From Asticcacaulis sp. AND118 (lineage in GTDB: Bacteria; Pseudomonadota; Alphaproteobacteria; Caulobacterales; Caulobacteraceae), in assembly GCF_020535245.1 (NCBI RefSeq), contig NZ_CP084910.1, forward strand, positions 2,580,501-2,644,500: DNA of 64,000 nucleotides, in the 5' to 3' direction. This document shows positions 16,717 through 26,351 of this stretch, in pieces. The translations under genes and the position numbers were made by a program. The notes under the pieces are model-generated. The model saw nothing but the letters and a program-made list of their open reading frames with translations, did no database searches and was not told the DNA's origin. Each line of letters opens with the position of its first letter. Position 1 is the first letter of the stretch.

Positions 16717-18843
16717 CTATTTCACCGGCGCGCCTTCGGCCTTCGCCTGCGACACCAGCCCGGCGCAGTTGGCGTTTTCCGCCGTATCCAGCCCGAAGAA
16801 CGGCACCACCGAGTTGAGCGCCGCCGCCAGACCGCCCTGCAACAGGGCCGGTCCCGGCTTGACGCCGATGCTAGGCGCCGACAGATTGCCGCCGACCACC
16901 AGCGGCACATTGACCCGCACCAGACGGAACTTTTTAGGCTTGCCCTTGAGCAACAGGTTCAGCCGCTCGTCCTTCAGGTTCACCGTCCCCGACCCGTTGA
17001 CCAGCACCACGCCGGTATCAAGCACGATGGACTTGGCCCGCATCACTCCGTTCTGAACCTCGAAATGCGCCACGGCGCAGCGCACCTCCGTCTCCTCCGG
17101 GTCTTTCGACAGATAGAGGAACAGGCCCTTGGTGGCATTGACACCCATCAGTTCGGCCAGACTCTGACGGATGCGTCCGCCCGGCATGACGGCGGTAAAT
17201 TCCCCGTTGGACACAGCCGCCGCGTCGTGCACCGAAGCCCCGTTGCCAGTCAGTTTCAATCGCCCGTGCAGAAGGCCCTCGATCGGCTCGCCGCCCTGAA
17301 TCTCCGGCACCATGTCCTGCACGCGCAGACCCTGCAGCGTGAAGTCCACGGCATTGGTCTGCACGGCCTGCCGCGCGTCGATACGCGCCGTACCGGTCAG
17401 GCGGCCCTGCGGAAAGGTGAACTGCACCGGGTCGAGGATCAGCAGCCCCTTGTTCAGATCGACGCCCAGCGACACCTCGCGCAGCGGCAGGGTGGCCCGC
17501 GCCTTCACCGCCGCCGCGCGATAGGTGACCTTGGCGTCCATGCCGCGCACGCGGTTTACATCCAGCGAGGCATCAGGCAGCAGGCGGCGCGAGGTCCGCG
17601 CATCTGCGGCATCGGCCTCGATACGCACGCCTACCGGCGCATTGGCTTTGGTTGCCCCGAACAGCGAGCCGAGATCCTCGAAATCCAACAGCCGCGAATG
17701 CAGATCGCCGGTCAGATAGGGCCGCCCGTCCTGACGCAGTTCGACCTTGAGCTTGCCGTGCAGATCGCTGCCGCCGACGCGGCCGTCTATGCCGGAAATA
17801 TCGTAGACGCGGTCGTTGCGCTTGACCTGCGCCGCCAGCCTGTAGGCCGGCGTGTCGGGCAGGCTCAGCCCGGTCAGATAATAAAGGTCGGCCAGGTTGC
17901 GGCCTTCGACCGTCACCGCGCCCTCGACCTGCCCCAGATCGAACGGACGCACCACCCGCCCCTTGGCGGTCAGGGTCGTCGATCCGGCGCGCACGTGCAT
18001 GTCGAACGGATAGGGCGTCGAACGGCGGACGTTGAGCAGCGCCCCGCCCGTGGCGTCCAGCTCGAACGTGCGCCCGTTGAGCGAGCCGTCGCCGGTCAGT
18101 TGCAGTGCCTGCTGTCCCGCCCCGGCTTGCTCGCGCGCGTTCATCGTGCCGGTGAAGCGCAGCTTGCGCGACAGGCTGGTCATCACGATCTGACCGTCGG
18201 TGATGATAAAATCCTTGATCGGCGGCAGTTTTGTCGGCTTGCCCTTGACACTGCCGTCGCTGAAATCCCAGTTGGCGCGGCCTTCGGCGTCCTGATAGAG
18301 GTCCAGCACGGGCCGGTCGATCTCCAGCCGCGGCAGGACGATGCGCCCGATAAACAACGGCATCAGCTCAGCCGTGACGGCGACCTTTTGCGCCTCGGCC
18401 AGCCGGGGTCTGGCGCCTTGGCGGTCTTTAGGCATCCAGTCCGGATGGCCGATTTTCAGCCCATTGACCGTGGCGTCCGGCGTCCAGCGGAACAGGTGCA
18501 CGCGCAGATCGCCGTCGATCTGCACGGGGCGATGCAACTTGCCCTCAAGGATCGAGGTCAGGGTTGGCTTGAACCAGTTCCAGTTGGGGTTGGCGAGGAA
18601 CAGAACGATCGCCACCAGCAGCGCCAGCAGGATGCCGACGACCCACAGCACATAGTGCGGCAGACCGGTTACCCGCCGCCAGATGACATGCCCGATACCT
18701 TTCAACCCTGCCCAAATCACCCCACCGATCGCCGCCGGACCGGCAGCCTTTTCAGGCGTGCGTTCGACCTGTTCCTCCTGAGGGGGCTCATGGGGAACGG
18801 GCTCGGCTTCGGGCGGCTTTTTCGGTCCGGGTGAAGGGGGCAT
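16717..18843 (-). CDS. AsmA family protein
   Basis: The 708-residue protein starts with a Pro/Glu-rich cytoplasmic segment (residues 1-60). One transmembrane helix follows (VLWVVGILLALLVAIVLFLA, about 65-85), then a long periplasmic beta-rich region. NWNWFKPTLTSILEGKLHRP is the conserved AsmA N-terminal domain, and the C-terminal AsmA_2-like part includes FTLQGLRVQDMVPEIQGGEP and GSGTVNLKDERLNLLLKGKP. AsmA-like proteins are bridge-type envelope proteins involved in phospholipid transport between membranes. The length is typical. Confidence 0.87.
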   Translation of the reverse strand: MPPSPGPKKPPEAEPVPHEPPQEEQVERTPEKAAGPAAIGGVIWAGLKGIGHVIWRRVTGLPHYVLWVVGILLALLVAIVLFLANPNWNWFKPTLTSILEGKLHRPVQIDGDLRVHLFRWTPDATVNGLKIGHPDWMPKDRQGARPRLAEAQKVAVTAELMPLFIGRIVLPRLEIDRPVLDLYQDAEGRANWDFSDGSVKGKPTKLPPIKDFIITDGQIVMTSLSRKLRFTGTMNAREQAGAGQQALQLTGDGSLNGRTFELDATGGALLNVRRSTPYPFDMHVRAGSTTLTAKGRVVRPFDLGQVEGAVTVEGRNLADLYYLTGLSLPDTPAYRLAAQVKRNDRVYDISGIDGRVGGSDLHGKLKVELRQDGRPYLTGDLHSRLLDFEDLGSLFGATKANAPVGVRIEADAADARTSRRLLPDASLDVNRVRGMDAKVTYRAAAVKARATLPLREVSLGVDLNKGLLILDPVQFTFPQGRLTGTARIDARQAVQTNAVDFTLQGLRVQDMVPEIQGGEPIEGLLHGRLKLTGNGASVHDAAAVSNGEFTAVMPGGRIRQSLAELMGVNATKGLFLYLSKDPEETEVRCAVAHFEVQNGVMRAKSIVLDTGVVLVNGSGTVNLKDERLNLLLKGKPKKFRLVRVNVPLVVGGNLSAPSIGVKPGPALLQGGLAAALNSVVPFFGLDTAENANCAGLVSQAKAEGAPVK

Positions 18844-18930
18844 GGCCTCCGGGCTCCACTAACGAAGCCCGAAAGGCTAAGGTTCACCACATCAGGAATC
18901 GATGGGTGAAGAACAGAACGAATGTCTATT

Positions 18931-19132
18931 TCTCCTCCCTGTTGCGCAGCAATGGGGAGGTGGCAGCGAACGTAGTGAAGCTGACGGAGGGGGATAACGC
19001 GGGAGAAAGTGCGAGCACGAGACCTGGTTCTAAGAAGGATATCAAGCACCTGCGTTTGCAATAAAATCAGAGTCGCCCCCTCCGTCACGCCTTCGGCGCG
19101 CCACCTCCCCATGCCTGCAGCACAGGGAGGAG
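18931..19132. repeat. Large inverted pair of palindromic repeats (type C)
   Basis: The left half begins ctcctccctgttgcgcagca atggggaggtgg and continues to gacggagggggat. The right half begins gccccctccgtcacgccttc and ends cctgcagcacagggaggag. About 80 bases of unique sequence lie in the centre. Together with flanks it fills the 296-base gap between two minus-strand genes; no gene is seen in the gap. Confidence 0.8.
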
Positions 19133-19139
19133 ATTTGAC

Positions 19140-21161
19140 CTACTTCTTCTGCAATTCGGTCTTGAACGCCTCAAGGCTCATCGGACGCCCCAGAAAATTC
19201 TGGATCAGCACATTTGCGTCCTGCGACCCGCCGGGCTCCAGAACCAGCTTGCGATAGCGCTGCGCCACTTCCGGATTGCGGATGCCCGCCGCCTTGAACT
19301 GCGTAAACAGGTCCAGCGAAATCGCCTTCGACCACACATAGGTGTAGTAGATGGCCGAATAGCCGTCGAGGTGCCCGAAGCTGGCGTAATCGTGCACGCC
19401 CTCCATCGGCGGGAACATCGAATAGCGCGCGATCTGCGTATCGAACTGCGTATCGAGATCGAAGTCCGGCTTGCGGTTATAATAGTTCAGCGACACGGCG
19501 GCATAGGCCAGTTGCCCCTTCCAGCGGGTGGGCGTGCCGAAGCGGCGGCCGGCATTCATGCGCTTGACCAGATCTTGCGGAACCGGCTCGCCCTTGTCAT
19601 TGCTGGCGAAGGTTTTGAGCGTGTCGTAATCCCACGTCCATTCCTCCAGAAGCTGCGACGGGGCCTCGATGAAGTCCCACTGCAGATTGCCCATCGACTG
19701 CACGCCGTACTGGGTATGGCCGCTGTACATGAGGTGGATCAGGTGCCCGAACTCGTGCAGGAAGGTCACGACGTCGCTGTGCTCCATCGGCCCCTCGCCG
19801 GGGAAGTTGCAGATCAGCGCGCCGACCGGCGCCTGACGGCCTTCGATGCCGGTGCGGATGGGGAAGGCCGCGGCGTGATTATACTTGCCGTCGCGCGGGT
19901 GCATGTCGAGATAGAAGCGCCCGATCAGCTTGCCGCTGGCCTTATCGTGCATTTCCCACGCCGAGACGCTCTTGTCCCAGACCGGCGTGTTCCACGGCCT
20001 GAACTCGGCCCCGAACAGGTCCGAGATAAGCTGGAAGATGCCTTTGCGCGACTTGTCATAGGTGAAGTACTGACGCACCTCGGCGGCATCGACGCTGTAT
20101 TTCTGCTTGCGCAGCAGGTTGGAGAAGTAGCTGTTGTCGTAGGTTTGCAGCCGGTCGATCGTCGGATCGCTCGCCCTGGCGAAGGCCAGTAACTCGGCAT
20201 AGTCGGCATCGGCGCCCGGCTTGGCGGCCACATTGACGTCGTCGAGAAACTGCGCGGCGCGCTGCGGCGTGCCGATCATCTTGTCGGCGGTGACCAGCGT
20301 GGCGAAGTCAGGATAGCCGAGGGTCTGGGCCAACTCGTAGCGCTGCTCCAGCAGGGTTTTCAGCACCGTCTCATTCGCCGGCCAGGCGCGGTTGAAAAAG
20401 CCCTGCGAGACGATTTTGCGCGTGTCGCGCAGGCTGGCGAACTGATTGATCGGGACGATGTCGGGATAGTCGTAGGTCAGGTGCACAAAGCCGTCTTCCG
20501 AGGGCTTATGGCTGTCCAGATAGTCCTGCGGCAGGCCGGCCAGCGCTTCGGGCTTCAGCTTGATATCGCCCTTGTCTTCGCGAATATTGGCGGCGAATTT
20601 CAGCCCCGTTTCGGTGATCTTGGTTTGCAGCGCGCCGACCTTGGCGCGCGTCGCCTCGTCCTTATCGACGCCCGACAGCTTGTAATTGGTCAGCATCTTG
20701 TTGAGGGTGAAGACGGTTTTCTCGTCCAGCCCCTTTTGCGGAATGGCGCTGAGGCGGTCATAGATCGGCCGCGATAGCGACACGGCGGTAGTGAACTCGG
20801 ACAGTTTGGGGATGCACGCCTCGGCAGCGGCGCGGTTTTCCTTCACCGTGCTGGTTTCCGACACCAGATACATCTCGTTCGCGCCATCGCCCATCACCAG
20901 CATCAGGGTGTCGAAGGCGGCGAAATCCCCGGTGATGGTGGCCGGGCCTTTGCGTGATTCCAGTTCGGTCCGGACCTTAGCCCCCAAGGCCAGAATGGCA
21001 TCGCAGCGCTGACCGATGGCCTGAGCCGTCGTATCGGCGATGGGTAATTGCTTCAGGAAATCATTGACTTCGGTCGCGGTCGAAGGCGCGGCGAACGCAG
21101 GCGCGGAGAACATGGTGGCGGCCATCAGGCACGCCGCCAGCGGCAAACGATATGGTTTCAT
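19140..21161 (-). CDS. M3 family zinc metallopeptidase (thimet oligopeptidase-like), exported
   Basis: The 673-residue protein starts MKPYRLPLAACLMAATMFSA, with a signal peptide cleaved near AFAAP. The zinc motif HEFGHLIHLMYSGH lies near residue 467, with a downstream Glu in QLLEEWTWD. This is a periplasmic oligopeptidase of the M3A type that cuts short peptides. A start 19 codons upstream exists but adds no signal-peptide logic. It is preceded by a helical-repeat gene 75 bases upstream on the same strand. Confidence 0.88.
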   Translation of the reverse strand: MKPYRLPLAACLMAATMFSAPAFAAPSTATEVNDFLKQLPIADTTAQAIGQRCDAILALGAKVRTELESRKGPATITGDFAAFDTLMLVMGDGANEMYLVSETSTVKENRAAAEACIPKLSEFTTAVSLSRPIYDRLSAIPQKGLDEKTVFTLNKMLTNYKLSGVDKDEATRAKVGALQTKITETGLKFAANIREDKGDIKLKPEALAGLPQDYLDSHKPSEDGFVHLTYDYPDIVPINQFASLRDTRKIVSQGFFNRAWPANETVLKTLLEQRYELAQTLGYPDFATLVTADKMIGTPQRAAQFLDDVNVAAKPGADADYAELLAFARASDPTIDRLQTYDNSYFSNLLRKQKYSVDAAEVRQYFTYDKSRKGIFQLISDLFGAEFRPWNTPVWDKSVSAWEMHDKASGKLIGRFYLDMHPRDGKYNHAAAFPIRTGIEGRQAPVGALICNFPGEGPMEHSDVVTFLHEFGHLIHLMYSGHTQYGVQSMGNLQWDFIEAPSQLLEEWTWDYDTLKTFASNDKGEPVPQDLVKRMNAGRRFGTPTRWKGQLAYAAVSLNYYNRKPDFDLDTQFDTQIARYSMFPPMEGVHDYASFGHLDGYSAIYYTYVWSKAISLDLFTQFKAAGIRNPEVAQRYRKLVLEPGGSQDANVLIQNFLGRPMSLEAFKTELQKK

Positions 21162-21236
21162 GAACAGCCCTCGAATAGTTAATCGAGGAACGGTAGGCTG
21201 GAAAGTTGCTTCTGGCAACTGCGGCGAACGTCGTTC

Positions 21237-22583
21237 TTATTCCCGATCGTCCGCACGCACGCGGTTGAGGTTTTCCAGCGCCGTGTCGGCCAGCGACTTC
21301 AACCCGTGCTCGACGAAAATCTCATGCGCGGCCTCCAGCGCATAGGCGGCCTCGGCGCGGTCCAGCATGAAGCCGGTGATGTCGCCCCGCGCCACATAGA
21401 GCCGCCCCAGATTGGTCTGAAGGATGGCCCAGCCGACCGGATCTTCGCCCGGCTTGACCTGACGCAACTCGGCCTTGAAGGCGTCTTTGGCGTCTTCGAG
21501 CGACAGGAGATCGCCCTTCAACTCGGCCCGGCGCGCCAGACAGGCGGCGCGGTTATTGACGATCTGCGCGCGCAGCGACAACGGCTTGGCCAGCGCCCTG
21601 GACAAAGCCAGGTCGAAGGCCGCCACGGCCTGTTCGGCCAGGCCGTCCTCCTGAATCAGTTCCGACAGGGATTGCAGGGCAAGCGCACGGAAATGCGTCT
21701 GCGCCACCCAGTCGAGCGGGGCGTGCTCGAAGGTCACCACCTCATCCGCCGGCGTCAGAAGCGCAATGCCTTCGCTGATCATTTCGGGCTGACCGTCGAT
21801 CTGACCCGACCAGACGTGGGCCAGCGCCAGACGCTGGGTCACGCGGGCAAACGTCACCGGTTCATAATCGGCATCCAGCCGCGCCCGCAGCGCCGTCAGG
21901 TCGCGGATCACCGCCGTCATCAGGCGGCTGTCGGCGCGGTCGAGGCCCACCAGCATCAGCAGGTCGGCGCGCTCCAGCCGCGCATCGGCGGCGTGAATCT
22001 TGTCCTTGGCGGCCTTGGACTGACGCACCAGCGCGTCGAAGCGTTCGATGGCGCGGTCGATATGGGCCATGGCCAGAAGCGCGGGCTCAAGGTCTTCCCC
22101 GATGCCCTGACGCACGGCCAGACGCGCCGCCAGACGCCCTTCGGTCAGCGTGTAGGCGGCCATCAGTTGCGCGTCGGCGTCGATGGCGCTGCGGCCGGTG
22201 GCGACCAGAGCCTCGGCCGAGGTCAGCAGTTCGACGGTTTCAAAAAGATCATAGCCCAGCAGGCAGATTTCAGCCTGCACCAGCGCCGCGCTGGCGGCTT
22301 CGTTGACGGTCTTGGCGGCCTTGCCGGCGGATTCCGCCGCCGTTGTCGCCTTGCGCAGCGCCAAGGTGTCGCCGGTGCGGCGGGCATATTCGCGCCAGAC
22401 CAGAGCCGATTCCAGATAGGGCTCGAAGCGGCTGCGCGTCGATACGCGCCCGCCTTCGACGTCGAGGCCGCGGCCCTGCGTGATCAGCAGTTCGAGATTC
22501 ATCAGCTCATAGAGGCTCACATCGGGCTCATAACGCCCGCCTTGCCCCATAATGCGCCTCAGTTCACGGCCGAATTCAAACAT
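21237..22583 (-). CDS. TPR-like helical repeat protein of unknown function
   Basis: A 448-residue protein starting MFEFGRELRRIMGQGGRYEP. It is almost entirely helical, with Ala/Leu-rich hairpins spaced like tetratricopeptide repeats (for example AILQTNLGRLYVARGDITGF, then RAEAAYALEAAHEIFVEHGL near the C-terminus). No catalytic motif or signal peptide is visible. It is likely a cytoplasmic scaffold conserved in Caulobacterales. The ATG at 22583 is chosen over an upstream extension without homology-like features. Confidence 0.7.
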   Translation of the reverse strand: MFEFGRELRRIMGQGGRYEPDVSLYELMNLELLITQGRGLDVEGGRVSTRSRFEPYLESALVWREYARRTGDTLALRKATTAAESAGKAAKTVNEAASAALVQAEICLLGYDLFETVELLTSAEALVATGRSAIDADAQLMAAYTLTEGRLAARLAVRQGIGEDLEPALLAMAHIDRAIERFDALVRQSKAAKDKIHAADARLERADLLMLVGLDRADSRLMTAVIRDLTALRARLDADYEPVTFARVTQRLALAHVWSGQIDGQPEMISEGIALLTPADEVVTFEHAPLDWVAQTHFRALALQSLSELIQEDGLAEQAVAAFDLALSRALAKPLSLRAQIVNNRAACLARRAELKGDLLSLEDAKDAFKAELRQVKPGEDPVGWAILQTNLGRLYVARGDITGFMLDRAEAAYALEAAHEIFVEHGLKSLADTALENLNRVRADDRE

Positions 22584-22674
22584 GGACCACACCTTGCCGC
22601 ACGGATCGCGGAATCGTCCCAGAACGGAACGTCCGGCCCCTGCGTCAGGTGAACCTTGCAACAGTGTTGCCGCT

Positions 22675-22710
22675 CTACCTCCTCCCCCGCTATCGCAGGG
22701 GAGGAGGTAG
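22675..22710. repeat. Short palindromic repeat (single copy)
   Basis: ctacctcctcccccgctatc gcaggggaggaggtag is a near-perfect hairpin. It supplies the last codons (LPPPLR) and stop of the LysR gene. Confidence 0.75.
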
Positions 22711-23562
22711 ACGGCTCACATACCCCTCAAACCCCTCGCCCGCGTCCTTGAGATGATCCGGCAGACCATGCCGGGGCCGGAACAGGGCCACGGTCCGGCG
22801 ATGCGCAAATCCGTGCAATTTCGACGTCACAACACCTTCTGCCACATGGCTTTCCGGCACCACGGTCGCGCCTATACCGGCCGCCACCATGCGCAGCGCC
22901 CGCTCGTCATTCGCCGTGCGATAGGCCAGAGGTGGGCGCACATTGCGGTCGGTGAAATAGCGGCTGGTCTCCGACAACACCTCGCAGCGCGAGCGCACGA
23001 TCATCGGCTGATCGCTCAGGTCTTCGCCGCGCACCACCGCCTCCCCGGCCAGTCGGTGATCCGCCGGTAAGGCCAGCACATAGGCTTCGTCATAGAGGGG
23101 CACGGAGGCGTCATCCTCGACGCGGCGGATCGACAGAGCGTAATCTATGCCCCGTTCGTCGAAGCGGTTTAATATCTCCTGCTCGGTGCCTTCAAACAGA
23201 TCAAACCGGCCCTCGAAACCGGCATCGCGATAGCCTTTCAGCAGTCCCGCCACCCATGCTCCTGAGAGGGTCTGCAACACGCCGATACGCAGAACGCGCG
23301 CCTGTTCGGTCTGAGCCAGTTCGGCCATGGCCACATTGCATTCGTGCAGGATGGTCTTGGCGCGCGGCAGAAAACGCGTCCCTGCGGTGGTCAGAAACAC
23401 CCGCTTGTTGTTGCGCACGAACAGGCTGACGCCGAGCTGTTCTTCAAGGCGTTTGATGCCGGCGGAGAGCGACGGCTGGGTAATCAGACAGGCTTCCGCC
23501 GCCTTGGTGAAGGAGCCGGTTTCGACAACGGCGAGGAAATAGCGAAGAAGATACGGTTCCAT
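22690..23562 (-). CDS. LysR family transcriptional regulator
   Basis: A 290-residue protein starting MEPYLLRYFLAVVETGSFTK, with the LysR helix-turn-helix through RLEEQLGVSLFVRNNKRVFL and a periplasmic-binding-like effector domain. It is divergent from the leucine degradation operon (139 bases to its first start codon) and is a good candidate for controlling it, although liu operons in other bacteria often use MerR-type regulators. The C-terminus runs into the palindromic repeat. Confidence 0.85.
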   Translation of the reverse strand: MEPYLLRYFLAVVETGSFTKAAEACLITQPSLSAGIKRLEEQLGVSLFVRNNKRVFLTTAGTRFLPRAKTILHECNVAMAELAQTEQARVLRIGVLQTLSGAWVAGLLKGYRDAGFEGRFDLFEGTEQEILNRFDERGIDYALSIRRVEDDASVPLYDEAYVLALPADHRLAGEAVVRGEDLSDQPMIVRSRCEVLSETSRYFTDRNVRPPLAYRTANDERALRMVAAGIGATVVPESHVAEGVVTSKLHGFAHRRTVALFRPRHGLPDHLKDAGEGFEGYVSRLPPPLR

Positions 23563-23576
23563 AACAACTCCGCTTA

Positions 23577-23605
23577 CATACCTCCCCGACTTGTCGGGGA
23601 GGTAT
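23577..23605. repeat. Short palindromic repeat (type A half)
   Basis: acatacctccccgacttgtc ggggaggta forms a simple hairpin. It lies just upstream of the LysR start, in the divergent promoter region. Confidence 0.75.
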
Positions 23606-23700
23606 AGATCAATCATAGCCATTATCTATTCACTTCATTTTTATTATCGATTTTTCCAATGGTCAATGCGGGTGTAGGTTTCCGTTAAAGGAAACGTTCC

Positions 23701-25305
23701 ATGCGCCTTAACAGCCAGACCGACACCGGCAGCGCCGACTTCAAGGCCAATACCGCCCACATGCAGGGGCTGGTGGACGATCTGCGCGCCCTGACCGCCC
23801 GCATTGCCGAAGGCGGCAGCGAAACCGCGCGGCAAAAGCACGTTTCGCGCGGGAAACTCCTGCCGCGGCAAAGGGTCGACGCCCTGCTCGATCCCGGTTC
23901 GCCCTTCCTCGAACTGTCGGCCCTGGCGGCGCATAAGGTCTATGAAGATGATGTGCCCGCCGCCGGGATCATCACCGGCATCGGCCGCATTGAAAACACC
24001 GAATGCGTCGTGGTGTGCAACGACGCCACGGTGAAGGGCGGCACCTATTATCCGCTGACGGTCAGGAAACACCTGCGTGCACAGGAAGTCGCGCAGATGA
24101 ACCACCTGCCCTGCGTCTATCTGGTCGATTCCGGCGGCGCCAACCTGCCCAATCAGGACGAGGTCTTTCCGGACAAGGACGATTTCGGCCGCATCTTCTT
24201 CAATCAGGCGCAGATGTCGGCCAAGGGCATCCCGCAGGTCGCCGTGGTCATGGGCTCCTGCACCGCCGGCGGGGCCTATGTCCCGGCCATGTCTGACGAA
24301 AGCATCATTGTGCGCCGTCAAGGAACGATCTTTCTGGGCGGCCCGCCGCTGGTCAAGGCGGCTACCGGCGAAGTCGTCTCGGCCGAAGATCTGGGCGGCG
24401 GCGACGTCCATGCCCGCGTTTCCGGCGTCGCCGATCATCTGGCCGCCAATGACGCCGAGGCGTTACAGATGGCGCGGCGGATCGTGCGCAATCTCAACCG
24501 CAGCAAAACCGTCGCGCTGAAGGTGTGCGACAGCGTCGAACCGCTGTATCCGGCGCGCGAACTGTATGGCCTGATCCCCGTCGACAAGCGCATCCCCATC
24601 GATGTGCGTGAGATAATCGCGCGTCTGGTCGACGGCTCCGAATTCGATGAGTTCAAGGCGCTGTACGGCGAAACCCTGGTCTGCGGTTTTGCGCATCTGT
24701 ACGGTTATCCGGTCGGCATAATCGCCAATAACGGCGTGCTGTTTTCCGAGAGCGCGCAAAAGGGCGCGCACTTCGTCGAGTTGTGCTGTCAGCGAGGCAT
24801 CCCGCTGATCTTCCTGCAAAATATCACCGGCTTCATAGTCGGGCGCAAATACGAAAACGAGGGCATTGCCCGCCACGGGGCCAAGATGGTGACGGCGGTC
24901 GCCTGCGCCAATGTGCCCAAGCTGACTGTGGTTTTCGGTGGGTCGTATGGGGCGGGGAATTACGGCATGTGCGGCCGGGCCTTCGATCCCCGCTTTCTGT
25001 GGATGTGGCCCAATGCGCGCATCTCGGTCATGGGCGGCGAACAGGCGGCCAATGTGCTGGCCACCGTCAAACGCGACGGCATCGAGGCCAAGGGTGCAGC
25101 CTGGAGCGCCGAAGAGGAAGCCGCCTTCAAGGCCCCGATCCTTGAGACCTATGAGGCGCAGGGCCACCCCTACTACGCCTCCGCACGGCTGTGGGACGAC
25201 GGGGTGATCGACCCCGCCGACACGCGCCGCGTGCTGGGGCTGGGCCTGTCCGCCGCGCTCAATGCGCCGATAGAGCCGACCCGGTTCGGCGTGTTCAGGA
25301 TGTAG
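23701..25305 (+). CDS. liuB: 3-methylcrotonyl-CoA carboxylase beta subunit (carboxyltransferase)
   Basis: The 534-residue protein is a biotin-dependent carboxyltransferase. [60 protein letters not shown] and [18 protein letters not shown] match MccB. It transfers carboxyl from biotin on the alpha subunit to methylcrotonyl-CoA in leucine degradation. The order beta, hydratase, alpha, isovaleryl-CoA dehydrogenase and HMG-CoA lyase supports this over propionyl- or geranyl-CoA carboxylase. Confidence 0.9.
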   Translation: MRLNSQTDTGSADFKANTAHMQGLVDDLRALTARIAEGGSETARQKHVSRGKLLPRQRVDALLDPGSPFLELSALAAHKVYEDDVPAAGIITGIGRIENTECVVVCNDATVKGGTYYPLTVRKHLRAQEVAQMNHLPCVYLVDSGGANLPNQDEVFPDKDDFGRIFFNQAQMSAKGIPQVAVVMGSCTAGGAYVPAMSDESIIVRRQGTIFLGGPPLVKAATGEVVSAEDLGGGDVHARVSGVADHLAANDAEALQMARRIVRNLNRSKTVALKVCDSVEPLYPARELYGLIPVDKRIPIDVREIIARLVDGSEFDEFKALYGETLVCGFAHLYGYPVGIIANNGVLFSESAQKGAHFVELCCQRGIPLIFLQNITGFIVGRKYENEGIARHGAKMVTAVACANVPKLTVVFGGSYGAGNYGMCGRAFDPRFLWMWPNARISVMGGEQAANVLATVKRDGIEAKGAAWSAEEEAAFKAPILETYEAQGHPYYASARLWDDGVIDPADTRRVLGLGLSAALNAPIEPTRFGVFRM

Positions 25306-25324
25306 GATGATGAGACCCTGGCTC

Positions 25325-25420
25325 CCCCCTCACCCGGCGCTTACGCGCCACCCTCTCCCTCATGGAGAGGGACACAATAATTCCCCCTCTCCCTTGAGGG
25401 AGAGGGCCAGGGTGAGGGGG
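25325..25420. repeat. Inverted pair of palindromic repeats (type B)
   Basis: cccccctcacccggcgctta, then ccctctccctcatggagagg ga, is mirrored by ccccctctcccttgagggag agggccagggtgaggggg. It lies in the transcribed gap between liuB and liuC. Confidence 0.8.
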
Positions 25421-25442
25421 AAATCACACAAAGGACAAAGCC

Positions 25443-26216
25443 ATGTCCACGCTTAAACTCGACATCTCTGCCAATGGCATAGCCCGCCTGACGCTCAATC
25501 GCCCCGACCGGCACAACGCCTTCGATGAGGCGATGATCGACGATCTGACCCAGATCTTCAGCGTGCTGGGTGACAATCCTGCCGTGCGCGTGGTCGTGCT
25601 CAACGGCGCAGGCGAAAGCTTCTGCGCGGGCGGAGACCTCAACTGGATGCAACGCGCGGCGCAAAAAACCGAAGCCGAAAACGAGGCTGATGCGCTGGCC
25701 TTGGCGACCATGCTGCACACCCTGAACACGTGCCCGAAGCCGGTGATCGGCCTGATCCACGGAGCCTGTTTCGGCGGTGGGGTCGGGCTGGCGGCGTGCT
25801 GCGATATGGTCGTGGCCGCCCCCGATGCGCGGTTCGGCCTGACCGAGGTGCGTCTGGGCCTGATCCCTGCCGCTATTTCGCCCTTTGTCGTGGCGAAGAT
25901 CGGTGCCGCCGCCCGGCGCTACTTCCTGACCGGCGAACGGTTCAGCGCCGACGAGGCCCGCCGCATCGGACTGGTGCATGAGGTCAAGGCCGGACTCGAT
26001 GCCGCCGCCGCGCCGCTGATCGACGGGCTGCTGGCCAGCGGTCCGCAGGCCGTCGCCGATGCCAAGGCGCTGATCGGCGATGTGACGGGCCGCACTATAG
26101 ATAATGAATTGCTGCGCCTGACGGCCCGCCGCATCGCCGCCCGCCGCGCGTCGGACGAGGGCCGCGAAGGCATCGCCGCGTTCCTCGAAAAGCGCAAACC
26201 GGGGTGGGTAAGATGA
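25443..26216 (+). CDS. liuC: Enoyl-CoA hydratase, probably methylglutaconyl-CoA hydratase
   Basis: A 257-residue crotonase-fold protein. The first oxyanion segment GESFCAGGDLNWMQ and the second HGACFGGGVGLAACCDMVVA are intact, with Glu in FGLTEVRLGLIPA. Its place between the carboxylase subunits identifies it as the methylglutaconyl-CoA hydratase that makes HMG-CoA. Sequence alone would allow other crotonase activities. Confidence 0.85.
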   Translation: MSTLKLDISANGIARLTLNRPDRHNAFDEAMIDDLTQIFSVLGDNPAVRVVVLNGAGESFCAGGDLNWMQRAAQKTEAENEADALALATMLHTLNTCPKPVIGLIHGACFGGGVGLAACCDMVVAAPDARFGLTEVRLGLIPAAISPFVVAKIGAAARRYFLTGERFSADEARRIGLVHEVKAGLDAAAAPLIDGLLASGPQAVADAKALIGDVTGRTIDNELLRLTARRIAARRASDEGREGIAAFLEKRKPGWVR

Positions 26217-26231
26217 GGAACGATCTGATAA

Positions 26232-26343
26232 TCCCCTCGCCCCTACGGGGAGAGGGTGGCCTGAAAGGCCGGGTGAGGGGGCCGTTCCAAGCTCAGCTTT
26301 TCGCCCCCTCACCCCGGCCCTCTCCCCGTGGGGGAGAGGGGGA
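26232..26343. repeat. Inverted pair of palindromic repeats (type B)
   Basis: atcccctcgcccctacgggg agagggtggcc is mirrored by cccctcaccccggccctctc cccgtgggggagaggggg. It ends 8 bases before the liuD start, close enough to occlude its ribosome-binding site if folded (ggggag precedes the ATG). Confidence 0.8.
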
Positions 26344-26351
26344 GCTTTACC